From assembly GCF_008802365.1 (NCBI RefSeq), contig NZ_VZQZ01000004.1:248001-312000 (forward strand): a DNA stretch of 64,000 nt. The letters run 5' to 3'. The position numbers were made by a program, and so were the translations under genes. The stretch comes from Oryzomonas japonica (GTDB lineage: Bacteria; Desulfobacterota; Desulfuromonadia; Geobacterales; Pseudopelobacteraceae). Shown in pieces: positions 8,209 through 17,248 of the stretch. The notes beneath the pieces are model-generated. The model saw only the letters and a list, made by a program, of their open reading frames with translations. It made no database searches and was not told the DNA's origin. Position 1 is the stretch's first letter, and every line of letters begins with the position of its first letter.

Positions 8209-9225
8209 ATGGAAACCGATCGCGATACACCACCCTACAGCGCCATGCCGAGCGAGGAGTTGCTGCGCAAACATCCCTATGCCGAGGATTTCTTCACCTC
8301 CCTGGGATTGGCGCTACCGCCTCCCGGCGAGTCGGTGGGCGCCTATTTCGGGCGCATTACTGCCGATACGCTGGAGGACCTGGGGGTGGAGCGCCACGAG
8401 TTGGGGGAGCGGTTCGACGCCTTCATGGCCCTCCTGGCTTCGCTCCAGGAGAAGCGTACCGGCCCGGCCATCGACTCCATCACGATCCAGGGGGGCGTGG
8501 ACAAGAGCGGCGCTGCCGAGGGATTCGCACTGACCGTTGCGCCGGGGGAGGTGGTTTCCATCGTCGGCCCCACCGGCTCCGGCAAGAGCCGTTTCCTGGC
8601 CGACATCGAATGGATGGCCCAGGGGGACACGCCCACCAAGCGCCGGGTGCTGATCAACGGCGCCGTGCCCGACCCGTCCCGCCGTTTTTCCCTGGAATAC
8701 AAGCTGGTGGCCCAACTCTCCCAGAACATGAACTTCGTCATGGATTTGAGCGTGGAGGAGTTCATCGCCATGCACGCCGAAAGCCGCATGGTGAACGACG
8801 TGGCCGGGATCACCCGCACCATCATCGCAAAGGCCAATGAACTGGCCGGGGAACAGTTCTCGTCCCAGACCCCGGTCACGGCCCTGTCCGGCGGCCAGTC
8901 GCGGGCGCTGATGATCGCCGATACCTCCTGCCTCAGCACCTCGCCCATCGTGCTCATCGACGAGATCGAAAACGCCGGCATCGACAGGAAGCGTGCGGTG
9001 CGAACCCTGGTGGACGAACGGAAGATCGTACTCATGGCCACCCACGACCCGATCCTGGCCCTCATGGGGGACCGGCGACTGGTGTTCAAGAACGGCGGCG
9101 TGCGCGCAGTCATCGCCACCACGCCTGCCGAGCGGGCCAATATGGCGGCCTTCGAGGAGATGGACGCCCGGCTGACCGCCGTGCGTAACGCCCTGCGCAA
9201 CGGGGAACAGATCGACCACATCTGA
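8209..9225 (+). CDS. ABC-type ATPase with DUF1858-like N-terminal domain, no permease partner
   Basis: A 338-residue protein. Residues 14-80 (SEELLRKHPYAEDFFTSLGL and following) form a DUF1858-like helical domain. The ABC ATPase follows: Walker A GPTGSGKS at 120-127, signature LSGGQ at 226-230, Walker B VLIDE at 248-252, and switch His in MATHDP. No membrane-spanning subunit is encoded nearby, so it may be a soluble ABC ATPase, as SufC is, rather than a transporter motor. It is the last gene of the sigma-54 operon with the binding-like protein and the G3E GTPase. The role is inferred as metal or cofactor handling. Confidence 0.78.
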   Translation: METDRDTPPYSAMPSEELLRKHPYAEDFFTSLGLALPPPGESVGAYFGRITADTLEDLGVERHELGERFDAFMALLASLQEKRTGPAIDSITIQGGVDKSGAAEGFALTVAPGEVVSIVGPTGSGKSRFLADIEWMAQGDTPTKRRVLINGAVPDPSRRFSLEYKLVAQLSQNMNFVMDLSVEEFIAMHAESRMVNDVAGITRTIIAKANELAGEQFSSQTPVTALSGGQSRALMIADTSCLSTSPIVLIDEIENAGIDRKRAVRTLVDERKIVLMATHDPILALMGDRRLVFKNGGVRAVIATTPAERANMAAFEEMDARLTAVRNALRNGEQIDHI

Positions 9226-9356
9226 TGGCCGCTCCGGAGTTTGCTGCTCCCTAGGGCGCATCGTCTGCCTGTTTATTAATCATCTGCCGGCGCAGCAGAT
9301 GCGGACCGCTAGGGTAAAATGCCCTGGTAGCGCGCCTTGAGCCCCTTTAAATCTCT

Positions 9357-9371
9357 TGGCACGTATTGTGT
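9357..9371 (+). promoter_or_regulatory. Possible sigma-54 promoter for nifH
   Basis: The -24 half is perfect (TGGCACG) and correctly spaced, but the -12 half reads GTGT instead of TTGC, so the match is partial. An alternative, TGGCAAC-N4-CAGC at 9569-9583, lies downstream of the leader terminator. Confidence 0.35.
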
Positions 9372-9441
9372 ACCCTCTCTCCCCATGGCATGGCTTACCA
9401 TGTCACCGACATTCACACAAATCCCGTGCAATCGGCGCCAC

Positions 9442-9481
9442 CGCCCCGCTCTCGCAGATGAGACGCGGGGCGTTTTGTTTT
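9442..9481 (+). terminator. Leader terminator / possible antitermination site upstream of nifH
   Basis: The stem CGCCCCGC/GCGGGGCG is extended by TCTC/GAGA around a GCAGAT hexaloop and followed by TTTTGTTTTT. It lies about 165 bp before the nifH start. Geobacter nitrogen-fixation genes are known to use transcription antitermination through the GnfK/GnfR system, whose response regulator carries an ANTAR domain, so this hairpin may be its target. The loop lacks the A at position 1 expected of classic ANTAR loops. Confidence 0.65.
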
Positions 9482-9562
9482 TGCAGGCGAGGAGATGATG
9501 ACGACAACCCGTTGTGGGAATTGAAGGGAGCATACAGCTCACGGGGCCGGGGAGCATGGTGA

Positions 9563-10507
<945 letters not shown>

Positions 10508-10541
10508 CACGTTGGAATATGGAACAGCTTTGAAAGAGTCC

Positions 10542-10569
10542 CCCCTCCCTTGACGGGAGGGGATTTTTT
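10542..10569 (+). terminator. Rho-independent terminator after nifH
   Basis: CCCCTCCC/GGGAGGGG stem with a 5-nt loop and an ATTTTTT tail. It confirms that nifH transcription ends before any nifD-like gene. Confidence 0.85.
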
Positions 10570-10578
10570 ATATGTGCT

Positions 10579-10887
10579 TCAGCAGCTTTCCTCCTCGATC
10601 CTCTCCAGCAACTCCAGGGCGTCCTGGTCGTCGTAGGTCTCGAAGAGTTCCCTGATGTTATTGATGTACGAGTGGATCAGGAACAGCTCGTCGAGGCAGC
10701 GGCCGCTGGTTTTGTCCGGCGCTCCCACGCTGTCCAGCTTTTCCTTGAATTTCTCCCAGAACGGATCGGTCCGTTCCGGGTCGTCGATGTGCCGCCGTAG
10801 CATCGCCATCAGCACCCGGGAATTCTCGTCGCCGTTGATGCCGATAAAGGATACGTAGCGGTCCGGTTTTGCTGCTGTTGCCTCCAT
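10579..10887 (-). CDS. cowN: N2-fixation sustaining protein CowN
   Basis: A 102-residue protein matching the CowN family, which protects Mo-nitrogenase from inhibition by carbon monoxide. The diagnostic stretches are [39 protein letters not shown] and the C-terminal [11 protein letters not shown] ribosome site AAAGGAT lies 7 nt upstream of the ATG. It is 29 bp downstream of the FKBP gene on the same strand, so the two probably form one transcript, and it is convergent with nifH. Its presence supports active diazotrophy. Confidence 0.9.
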   Translation of the reverse strand: MEATAAKPDRYVSFIGINGDENSRVLMAMLRRHIDDPERTDPFWEKFKEKLDSVGAPDKTSGRCLDELFLIHSYINNIRELFETYDDQDALELLERIEEESC

Positions 10888-10916
10888 AAATGCATCCTTT
10901 CAGATTATTTGTTTCA

Positions 10917-11345
10917 CTATTTGATTCCGTCCAACCGCAGGGCAAAGGTCAGGTCAAGCCCGGCCAGGGGGTGGTTGCCGTCCAGAGTCACCTCGGTCTC
11001 GGTGATCCCGGCGATGAGCATGACCCGTTCCCCGCCTCCCGAAAAGCCGATGCTGAGTTTTTGACCAACCATGATCTCTTTTTCAGCGGGAAAGCGGGCC
11101 CGGTCCACCCGGAGGATGTTCTCGGGCAACCGCGGCCCATAGGCCTCGGCGGCCGGGATGAGGATATTGACCGTCTCTCCCACGGCCATGCCGACCACGG
11201 CCCGTTCCAGGGCCGGAAAGACCTGGTCCTGGCCGATGGTGAAGACGAGCGGCTCTTCGTCCGGGGTGCTGTGGAAGATGCGGCCGTTGTCGAGGGTCCC
11301 GATGTAGTGGACCGTTACGGTGCTGCCCTGTCGTGCGCGTACCAT
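10917..11345 (-). CDS. FKBP-type peptidyl-prolyl cis-trans isomerase (SlyD-like)
   Basis: A 142-residue protein with a SlyD/FKBP domain: VTVHYIGTLDNGRIF, then FTIGQDQVFPALERAVVGM with an insert-in-flap region, and the closing LAGLDLTFALRLDGI. It catalyses prolyl isomerisation and may act as a chaperone. The metal-binding histidine-rich tail of E. coli SlyD is absent. The start at 11345 has AAGGAG 7 nt upstream. It precedes cowN by 29 bp; the pairing suggests a role in the folding of nitrogenase-related proteins (inference). Confidence 0.88.
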   Translation of the reverse strand: MVRARQGSTVTVHYIGTLDNGRIFHSTPDEEPLVFTIGQDQVFPALERAVVGMAVGETVNILIPAAEAYGPRLPENILRVDRARFPAEKEIMVGQKLSIGFSGGGERVMLIAGITETEVTLDGNHPLAGLDLTFALRLDGIK

Positions 11346-11508
11346 GTTGCGTCTCCTTGCAAGCGGGTGCTCATTTGTTGTTACTATGACTATATGCAAC
11401 ATGTCGGCCGAGATGCCTTTTGAATACGGTTTCTTCGACGACGCCCCGGGCGCCGTGCGGACAGCAAGGCTGCCCGATAATGGGGCACGTATCCGGGACT
11501 TGACTATT

Positions 11509-11532
11509 CGTTATGCAATTTATAACATAACG
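11509..11532. promoter_or_regulatory. ModE-type operator 1
   Basis: The perfect inverted repeat CGTTATG-N10-CATAACG contains the core GTTAT-N12-ATAAC. It has the same arm length and spacing as the box before modD. It lies 164 bp upstream of the FKBP start and 373 bp upstream of nifX. Confidence 0.65.
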
Positions 11533-11597
11533 AAAGTCGGTTTGTTTTTTTAACTAGTCGAATATAAAGGATAATTGTGCCAATATAATTTTGGCAT

Positions 11598-11623
11598 GTG
11601 TTATGTAATTAATTATATAACAC
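11598..11623. promoter_or_regulatory. ModE-type operator 2
   Basis: GTGTTAT-N12-ATAACAC is a second perfect palindrome with the same GTTAT-N12-ATAAC core, 89 bp from operator 1 and on the nifX side. Confidence 0.6.
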
Positions 11624-11904
11624 CCGAAGGTGTTGCGAGCGAGAATGGATGTATTCCACCGCAACATGATTCGGGTGCCGGTAAGGCGACAGGGAGGTCG
11701 CGCGCGGCGCCCGTTGGTGTGCGCTGCCGTCGGTGGGTGTGGTAACGGCGTTGCCATGGATGAATGGAGCGCCTCTTTCCGAATATGCACGATGTACCAT
11801 GCTCACCGAGTCTGCGTGGGCAAAAGGGAAATGCACGAGCGGCTGGTGGCAAACTGCGGCACTGCAGGGGCACCGGCGGCGTAATGCCTTGGAAAGGAGG
11901 CAGT

Positions 11905-12321
11905 ATGAAGGTCGCTTTCACCACATCGACCGGCGTCGAAGTCGATCTGAATTTCCGCACGTCCACCAGTTTCACCGTCTGGGACGTGAGGCCGGACGAG
12001 GCGTACTACGTAACAACGGTTCGGATCGCAGACGATGCGGGGTGCGAGGATGACAGGATCGCCATCCGCGTCAAGGCGCTCAGGGGATGCTCCATCGTGT
12101 GCGCCCGGGAGATCAATGGCCCGGCGGCGGCCAAGCTGGCGGCCGGGAACATCCACCCTCTGAAGACCGGCGTGGCCACCCCCGTGGAGGAGATCATCGG
12201 CAGGTTGAAGAGCGTGCTGCGGGGGGCCCCGGCACCCTGGATTCGCAAGGCGCAGATCGGGAACGACTTTGTTGCGGGGGGACATGCCCGCTCAGGGGAG
12301 TTTTCCCAAGGATTGAGTTAG
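11905..12321 (+). CDS. nifX: NifX-like FeMo-cofactor biosynthesis protein
   Basis: A 138-residue protein of the NifX/NafY/NifB-C-terminal family, which binds FeMo-co or its precursor (NifB-co/VK-cluster) during transfer to NifEN or NifDK. Recognisable features are the start VAFTTSTGVEVDLNF, the ALRGCSIVCAREINGPAAAKL stretch, IHPLKTG, and the ending LRGAPAPWIRK typical of NifX. About 22 extra residues follow the usual end. The start at 11905 has AAAGGAGG upstream. It stands apart from nifE/N/B, is preceded by ModE-type boxes, and is followed by a terminator and the porin gene. Confidence 0.85.
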   Translation: MKVAFTTSTGVEVDLNFRTSTSFTVWDVRPDEAYYVTTVRIADDAGCEDDRIAIRVKALRGCSIVCAREINGPAAAKLAAGNIHPLKTGVATPVEEIIGRLKSVLRGAPAPWIRKAQIGNDFVAGGHARSGEFSQGLS

Positions 12322-12372
12322 GCTGTACGCACGCCGTACAAGGCTCACTTTGGGGGCCTCCTTCATGTGGTG

Positions 12373-12394
12373 GGGGGAGCGATCCCCTCTTTTT
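12373..12394 (+). terminator. Terminator between nifX and porin gene
   Basis: GGGGA/TCCCC stem, GCGA tetraloop and a TCTTTTT tail. A second small hairpin (TGTACG/CGTACA) precedes it at 12323-12339. It could end nifX or act in the leader of the porin gene. Confidence 0.65.
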
Positions 12395-12469
12395 CATGCA
12401 GGGGCGGCGGGCGCATTTCGCAGTATGAATGGCGCGCCCCCGGGCGCGTATAAAACAAGGGAGGTTGGT

Positions 12470-13786
12470 ATGAAAAGGTTGGGAATTTTGTTGGGGGTGG
12501 CCCTGATGGCGGCCCAGGCCGGCACGGCTTCGGCACGGAGTCTGGAGGACGTGCTGAAGGAAAAGGGGGTCATCACCGAGGAGGATTACAAGGAGATTCA
12601 GAAGAGCAGCCCGATCAAGTACAAGTTGGGCGAAGGGTTCAACTTAACCTCGGCCGACGGGAAGTTCAGCACCTCCATCGGCGGTGTGTATCAGCTCCGC
12701 TACACCCTGATGGACAATGACGACGTCAACAACACCGCCGCCAAGCAGGCCCAGGATTCCAGCAAATTCGAGTTGCGCCGCATCAAGCTTGTTTTCAACG
12801 GCTACGCCTATTCTCCCGATTTGACCTACAAGATGACGATCAACTTCGCCAACATCGCCGGCGGCGCCACCAGCAACGGCGGCCTGCTGGAAGAGACGTT
12901 CGTCAACTACCGCCTGCTGGACGAGGTGCAGTTCCGTTTCGGCCAGGACAAGGTCCAGTTCGGCCGCCAGTGGATCACCTCCTCCGCGGCCCAGCAGTTC
13001 GTGGACGCCTCGGCGGTGACCAACGCCTTCGTGCCCGGGTATGACACCGGGGTGATGATCCACGGCAAGATCGCCGGCGGACTCGTCAACTACAACATCG
13101 CCGGCTACGGCGGGGTGGGGCAGAACACCTACCGCAGCACCACGGACAACGCCTTTGCGGCGCGCCTCACCGTCAACCCCCTGGGCGACGTGAAATACGC
13201 CGAATCCGACGTGGAGTACAGCAAAAAACCGCTGGTCTCCGTGGGCGCCGACTTCTACCGGAACACCCTGAGCGCCACCGAAGCCAATACCACCAACACC
13301 GCCACCGGCAACAACCTCAGCTTTGCCAAGAGCACCAGCTGGTACGGGCTTGGCAAGGGCCTCCTGCCCGCGGCCAGGGCGTTCAGCGCCGGTGAGGCGC
13401 TGGACTTCAACATGGCCGGCGTGGATGCGGCCTTCAAATGGCGCGGCTTCTCGGCCACGGGCGAGTACTTCTTCGCCGAGGCCGACGGCCAGACGACCAG
13501 CCACAAGCTGCGCGGCCAGGGCTTCTACGCCCAGGCCGGCTACTTCGTGATCCCGAAGAAGGTGGAGTTGGCCTACCGCTATTCCTACATCGACCCGAAC
13601 CGCGACGCGGTGAACGACCTGTGGGTTGAGAATGCCGGTGCGGTGTCGTGGTACGTGAACAACCAAAACCTGAAGGTCCAGGCGGACTACACCAATGTCC
13701 ACAAGCAGGCGGCCATCGCCTCCACGAGCGGCAAGAACGCCACCGACGATCAGCAGGTGCGCTTCCAGGTCCAGATGCTCTTTTGA
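12470..13786 (+). CDS. OprP/OprO-like outer-membrane porin
   Basis: A 438-residue outer-membrane beta-barrel of the phosphate-selective porin O/P type. It has a signal peptide (residues 1-22, ending ASA), then a short N-terminal helix (LEDVLKEKGVITEEDYKEI) seen in many Geobacter porins. Alternating strands follow, including FELRRIKLVFNGYAYSPDLTYKM and FRFGQDKVQFGRQW, ending in a terminal Phe (QVQMLF). The ribosome site GGGAGG precedes ATG 12470. Its place between nifX and modE suggests it may admit molybdate or another oxyanion across the outer membrane; this is inference from context. Confidence 0.85.
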   Translation: MKRLGILLGVALMAAQAGTASARSLEDVLKEKGVITEEDYKEIQKSSPIKYKLGEGFNLTSADGKFSTSIGGVYQLRYTLMDNDDVNNTAAKQAQDSSKFELRRIKLVFNGYAYSPDLTYKMTINFANIAGGATSNGGLLEETFVNYRLLDEVQFRFGQDKVQFGRQWITSSAAQQFVDASAVTNAFVPGYDTGVMIHGKIAGGLVNYNIAGYGGVGQNTYRSTTDNAFAARLTVNPLGDVKYAESDVEYSKKPLVSVGADFYRNTLSATEANTTNTATGNNLSFAKSTSWYGLGKGLLPAARAFSAGEALDFNMAGVDAAFKWRGFSATGEYFFAEADGQTTSHKLRGQGFYAQAGYFVIPKKVELAYRYSYIDPNRDAVNDLWVENAGAVSWYVNNQNLKVQADYTNVHKQAAIASTSGKNATDDQQVRFQVQMLF

Positions 13787-13807
13787 TCAGGCTTGTCGGG
13801 AAGAGGT

Positions 13808-13851
13808 CCGGCAGGCTGCGCCACGTTCGGCAGTCTGCCGGATTGAATTTT
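13808..13851 (+). terminator. Terminator-like hairpin after porin gene
   Basis: CCGGCAG/CTGCCGG arms with inner CTGC/GCAG pairing, followed by a short T-run (ATTGAATTTT). A moderate match. Confidence 0.5.
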
Positions 13852-13960
13852 AGTCATGCGCTTTACATGGGTGGTGATCCCTGTATAATTTTAACCGATA
13901 CGGCACGAAATTCCGTGCCGGTCGCCGCGAGTTTTTTGCGCACAGGGGTGTGATCGTGTT

Positions 13961-14776
13961 ATGAAATGTTCACAGGAAGGTGCCAAGCTGGGGCTCTCCG
14001 GGGCCGTCTGGCTGAACAAGGAAGACCGGAAGTTCCTGGGGGGCGACCGGATCAGCCTGCTGGAGCAGATCGGCGAGCTGGGCTCGATCACCAAGGCCGC
14101 GAAGGCGGTCGGTGTCAGCTACAAAACCGCCTGGGACCTGGTGAACATGATCAACAACCTGGCCGACAAGCCGCTGGTCGATCGCTTGACCGGGGGCAAG
14201 GGCGGGGGAGGGACCACCCTCACCGCCGAGGGGAAGAAGGTCCTGCGGGAGTTTCAGATCATCCAGGAAGAGCATCGCAAATTTTTGGGCAATATCGCCG
14301 AGAAACTGGGCGATGCGGACAGTCTGTACCAACTACTGAGGAGGATTGCCATGAAAGTCAGTGCGCGTAACGTCTTTGCCGGAACCGTGGCCAGGATCGT
14401 CAAGGGTGCGGTCAATGCCGAGGTCGACCTGACCCTCAAGGGGGGAGCCACCATCGCGGCTGTCGTCACCAACGGCGCCGTCGATAACCTGGGGTTGGCG
14501 GTGGGGAAAGAGGCCTATGCCATCATCAAGGCCAGTTCGGTCATCGTCGGCACCGATCTGCACGATGCCAAGCTCAGCGCCCGGAACCTGATGTGCGGCA
14601 CGGTCGCCAAGGTCATCGAAGGGCCGGTCAGCGCCGAGGTGGATGTGGAGGTGGGGGGCGGCAACACCGTCAGCGCCGTCATCACCCATGAGAGCAGCAA
14701 GAACCTGGGGCTGGCCGTGGGCGGCCATGCCTGCGTCATCTTCAAGGCATCCAGTGTCATCATTGGCGTGAGCTGA
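13961..14776 (+). CDS. modE: Molybdate-responsive transcriptional regulator ModE
   Basis: A 271-residue ModE. The N-terminal winged helix-turn-helix contains SLLEQIGELGSITKAAKAVG and the SYKTAWD recognition helix. Two Mop/TOBE domains follow (about residues 130-195 and 203-271), each opening with SARN and closing with IIKASSVIVG or IFKASSVIIG, which bind molybdate. Molybdate-bound ModE typically represses mod genes and controls molybdoenzyme genes. It is monocistronic, with its own terminator at 14804. Palindromic boxes with the expected GTTAT/ATAAC half-sites lie upstream of modD and of nifX/FKBP. Confidence 0.95.
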   Translation: MKCSQEGAKLGLSGAVWLNKEDRKFLGGDRISLLEQIGELGSITKAAKAVGVSYKTAWDLVNMINNLADKPLVDRLTGGKGGGGTTLTAEGKKVLREFQIIQEEHRKFLGNIAEKLGDADSLYQLLRRIAMKVSARNVFAGTVARIVKGAVNAEVDLTLKGGATIAAVVTNGAVDNLGLAVGKEAYAIIKASSVIVGTDLHDAKLSARNLMCGTVAKVIEGPVSAEVDVEVGGGNTVSAVITHESSKNLGLAVGGHACVIFKASSVIIGVS

Positions 14777-14803
14777 GCCATACGCCGCAAGCAATATCCA
14801 CGA

Positions 14804-14831
14804 GGGGCATCAACGGCGCTGCCCCTTTTTT
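14804..14831 (+). terminator. Terminator after modE
   Basis: GGGGCA/TGCCCC stem followed by TTTTTTG. It separates modE from the modDABC operon. Confidence 0.8.
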
Positions 14832-14839
14832 GTGCATTC

Positions 14840-14863
14840 CGTTATATTTTGAGCACTATAACG
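14840..14863. promoter_or_regulatory. ModE-type operator upstream of modDABC
   Basis: The perfect palindrome CGTTATA-N10-TATAACG (core GTTAT-N12-ATAAC) ends 20 bp before the modD start, suited to repression of the molybdate uptake operon. Confidence 0.8.
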
Positions 14864-14883
14864 AACAAGCGAAGGAGGGTGCC

Positions 14884-15738
14884 ATGCTTGCCTGTCTGCC
14901 TGACGGTGAGATCGAACGATTTTTGGAAGAGGATCTCCCCTATGGCGATCTGACCACCCATTTGCTCGGCATCGGCCACCAGCCGGGCACCATCGCCTTT
15001 GCCACCCGCGAGGACACGACCCTCTGCTGCACCGAGGAGGCGGGGCGGGTACTGGAGAAATGCGGCTGCCGCATTTCGACCCTGGAGCCGAGCGGGACGC
15101 GCTGTGCCCCCGGCACGGTCTTCCTCACCGCCACGGGAACGGCACAGGCCCTGCATGCCGGTTGGAAGGTCGCCCTGAATCTGTTGGAGTACGCCTCGGG
15201 CATCGCCTCCCGGACCGCCAGGATCGTCCGGGCCGCCCGGGAGATGAATTCGGGCGTCGTCGTGGTGACCACCCGAAAATCCTTTCCCGGCACCAAAAAG
15301 GTGGCCATCAAAGCCATCTGTGCCGGCGGGGCGCTGCCCCATCGCCTGGGGCTGTCGGAAACCGTGCTGGTATTCAGGCAGCACACCGCCTTCCTGGGGG
15401 GGCTGGATGCGTTTCTTGAAGGCATTGCCGACCTGCGGGTCGGGGCGCCGGAAAACCGGATCATCGTCGAGGCGGAGAACGCCGCGGAGGCGCTGCGTAT
15501 CGCCGGGGCCGGGGTCGATGTGATCCAGGTGGACAAACTGCCGCCCGCCGAGTTGCGGCCACTGGTCGCCGACATCCGGGCGGTGGACCGGGCGGCGAAG
15601 ATCTCCGCGGCAGGTGGCATCAACGAGGGGAACGTGGCGGAATATGCCGCCACCGGTGTGGACATCATCGTCCTGTCGTCGGTCTACTTCGGCAAGCCGG
15701 CGGACATCGGCGTCCAACTGGTTCCCCGCGGGGAGTGA
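14884..15738 (+). CDS. modD: ModD protein (quinolinate phosphoribosyltransferase-like)
   Basis: A 284-residue ModD, a paralogue of NadC found in molybdate operons. It keeps the QPRTase layout: EEDLPYGDLTTHLLGI at the N-terminus, GWKVALNLLEYASGIA, VVTTRKSFPGTKKVAIKAICAGG, and the GINEGNVAEYAATGVDIIVLSS barrel end. True NadC is encoded separately at 53083, so this copy probably has a molybdenum-related, still undefined role. The start at 14884 has GGAGG 6 nt upstream. It is first in the modDABC operon. Confidence 0.9.
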   Translation: MLACLPDGEIERFLEEDLPYGDLTTHLLGIGHQPGTIAFATREDTTLCCTEEAGRVLEKCGCRISTLEPSGTRCAPGTVFLTATGTAQALHAGWKVALNLLEYASGIASRTARIVRAAREMNSGVVVVTTRKSFPGTKKVAIKAICAGGALPHRLGLSETVLVFRQHTAFLGGLDAFLEGIADLRVGAPENRIIVEAENAAEALRIAGAGVDVIQVDKLPPAELRPLVADIRAVDRAAKISAAGGINEGNVAEYAATGVDIIVLSSVYFGKPADIGVQLVPRGE

Positions 15739-15805
15739 GGGGGCATCGTTACGCCCTGCGGGTCAGAAATTACTACAACACTAACGCCTTTATACGGAGA
15801 CCATC

Positions 15806-16552
15806 ATGAATCGAATCGTATCTACCCTAGTTGTCGCACTGGCCTGTCTGCTGCCCGTAACTGCCCTGGCCGGCGAGATCAACCTGTTTGTGGCGGCCAG
15901 CATGCGGGAGGTCGTCAATGAACTGTCCGCCGACTTTGCCGTGAAGAACAGCGGCGTTACCTTCAAGAAAAACTACGGCGCCTCCGGTGCCCTGGCCAAA
16001 CAGATCGAGAACGGCGCTCCTGCGGATATCTTCATCTCGGCCAACGTGGAGTGGATGGATTACATGAAGAAAAAGAAACTGGCCGACGACAGGAGCGTTG
16101 CCACCTTTGCCTACAATTCCCTGGTGTTCGCCGGCCGGCCGGGAGTGAAGGCCGCCAGCCTGCATGACGTGACCAAGCTGGAGAAGATCGCCATCGGCAG
16201 CCCCAAGAGCGTGCCGGCCGGGGAATACGCCACCGAGGCCTTCCGGAAGGCCGGGATCGACAAGCAGCTGGAGAAGAAGCTGGTCATGGCCAAGGACGTG
16301 CGCGAGTGCCTGCTGTACGCCGACCGGGGCGAGGTCGACGGCGCCTTCGTTTATAAAACCGATGCCCTGCAAGTGGCCAAGAGCGCCAAGATCCTGTTCA
16401 CGGTGCCGCAACAGTACTACCCGCGGGTTACCTACCCCATGGCCCTGACCGTGACCGGCGGCAAGAAGGCCGAGGCCGCTGGCTTCTATCGGTTCCTGCA
16501 GTCTGCGGAGGCCAAGGCCGTCCTTGCCAAACACGGCTTTCTCGTGAAATAG
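15806..16552 (+). CDS. modA: Molybdate ABC transporter substrate-binding protein ModA
   Basis: A 248-residue periplasmic protein with a signal peptide (residues 1-22, cleaved after ALA). The ModA signature is clear: INLFVAASMREVVNELSADF, YGASGALAKQIENGAPADIF, and the anion-binding serines in AAS and GAS. It captures molybdate or tungstate and passes it to ModBC. It lies 67 bp after modD and 8 bp before modB, in the same operon. Confidence 0.95.
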   Translation: MNRIVSTLVVALACLLPVTALAGEINLFVAASMREVVNELSADFAVKNSGVTFKKNYGASGALAKQIENGAPADIFISANVEWMDYMKKKKLADDRSVATFAYNSLVFAGRPGVKAASLHDVTKLEKIAIGSPKSVPAGEYATEAFRKAGIDKQLEKKLVMAKDVRECLLYADRGEVDGAFVYKTDALQVAKSAKILFTVPQQYYPRVTYPMALTVTGGKKAEAAGFYRFLQSAEAKAVLAKHGFLVK

Positions 16553-16560
16553 GGTACGGC

Positions 16561-17247
16561 ATGCCGATTTTTACCTCCGCCGAATATATGGCCATCCTGC
16601 TGTCGCTCAAGGTGTCGGTCGTGGCGACGCTGGTGTCGCTCCCCTTCGGTTTTGCGGCCGCCTATCTCATGACCTTCCGGCAGTTCCGGGGGAAGGTCGC
16701 GCTGGACGTGGCGGTCAATCTCCCCCTGACCCTGCCGCCGGTGGTGATAGGGTATATCCTGTTGCTGCTCCTGGGGCAGAAGGGCTTTATCGGGCAGCAT
16801 CTGTTGCAGCCGCTCGGCATCACGCTGATTTTCACCTGGAAGGCCGCGGTCATCGCCACGGCCGTGGTCGGCTTTCCCCTCATGGTCCGGTCGATCCGCC
16901 TGGGCATGGAAAGCGTTGACGAACGGCTCATCCAGGCCGCCCGCACCCTGGGCGCCGGATGGCTCGACACCATTGTGACCGTGATCATCCCGCTCTCGTT
17001 CCGCGGGATCGTTGCCGGGGCGGCGCTCATGTTCGCCCGCGGCCTGGGGGAGTTCGGGGCGACCATCGTGGTGGCCGGCAACATCCCCGGCGTAACCCAG
17101 ACCATTCCCCTGGCCATCTACGAGTACACCAGTTCCCCCGACGGCGATCGCATGGCCCTGGCCCTCTGCCTGGTGTCGGTCCTCCTCTCGGTGGTCGTGC
17201 TCCTGCTCCACGAATATCTCAACCGTCGCATCGCCAAGGCCGACTGA
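16561..17247 (+). CDS. modB: Molybdate ABC transporter permease ModB
   Basis: A 228-residue inner-membrane permease with about five to six transmembrane segments. The ABC-permease EAA loop reads RLIQAARTLGAGWLDTIVTVIIP, followed by the ModB-typical ARGLGEFGATIVVAGNIPG. It forms the molybdate channel with ModC. The stop is immediately followed by the modC start at 17249. Confidence 0.95.
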   Translation: MPIFTSAEYMAILLSLKVSVVATLVSLPFGFAAAYLMTFRQFRGKVALDVAVNLPLTLPPVVIGYILLLLLGQKGFIGQHLLQPLGITLIFTWKAAVIATAVVGFPLMVRSIRLGMESVDERLIQAARTLGAGWLDTIVTVIIPLSFRGIVAGAALMFARGLGEFGATIVVAGNIPGVTQTIPLAIYEYTSSPDGDRMALALCLVSVLLSVVVLLLHEYLNRRIAKAD

Positions 17248-17248
17248 C

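Larger units (their letters stand above)
11346..11904. other. Divergent FKBP-cowN / nifX control region
   Basis: A 559-bp region between the divergent FKBP and nifX genes. Its AT-rich core (11505-11625) carries two ModE-type boxes. The remainder is GC-rich and I see no supported gene in it. Confidence 0.6.

Noticed and set aside
9395-9420. NifA-type upstream activator site (TGT-N10-ACA) before nifH
   Set aside because: The nearest TGT/ACA pairs are 11 or 13 nt apart, not 10.
12323-12339. TGTACG/CGTACA hairpin before the porin gene as an ANTAR-type antitermination loop
   Set aside because: The loop is five, not six, nucleotides and lacks the expected A and G; no further support.
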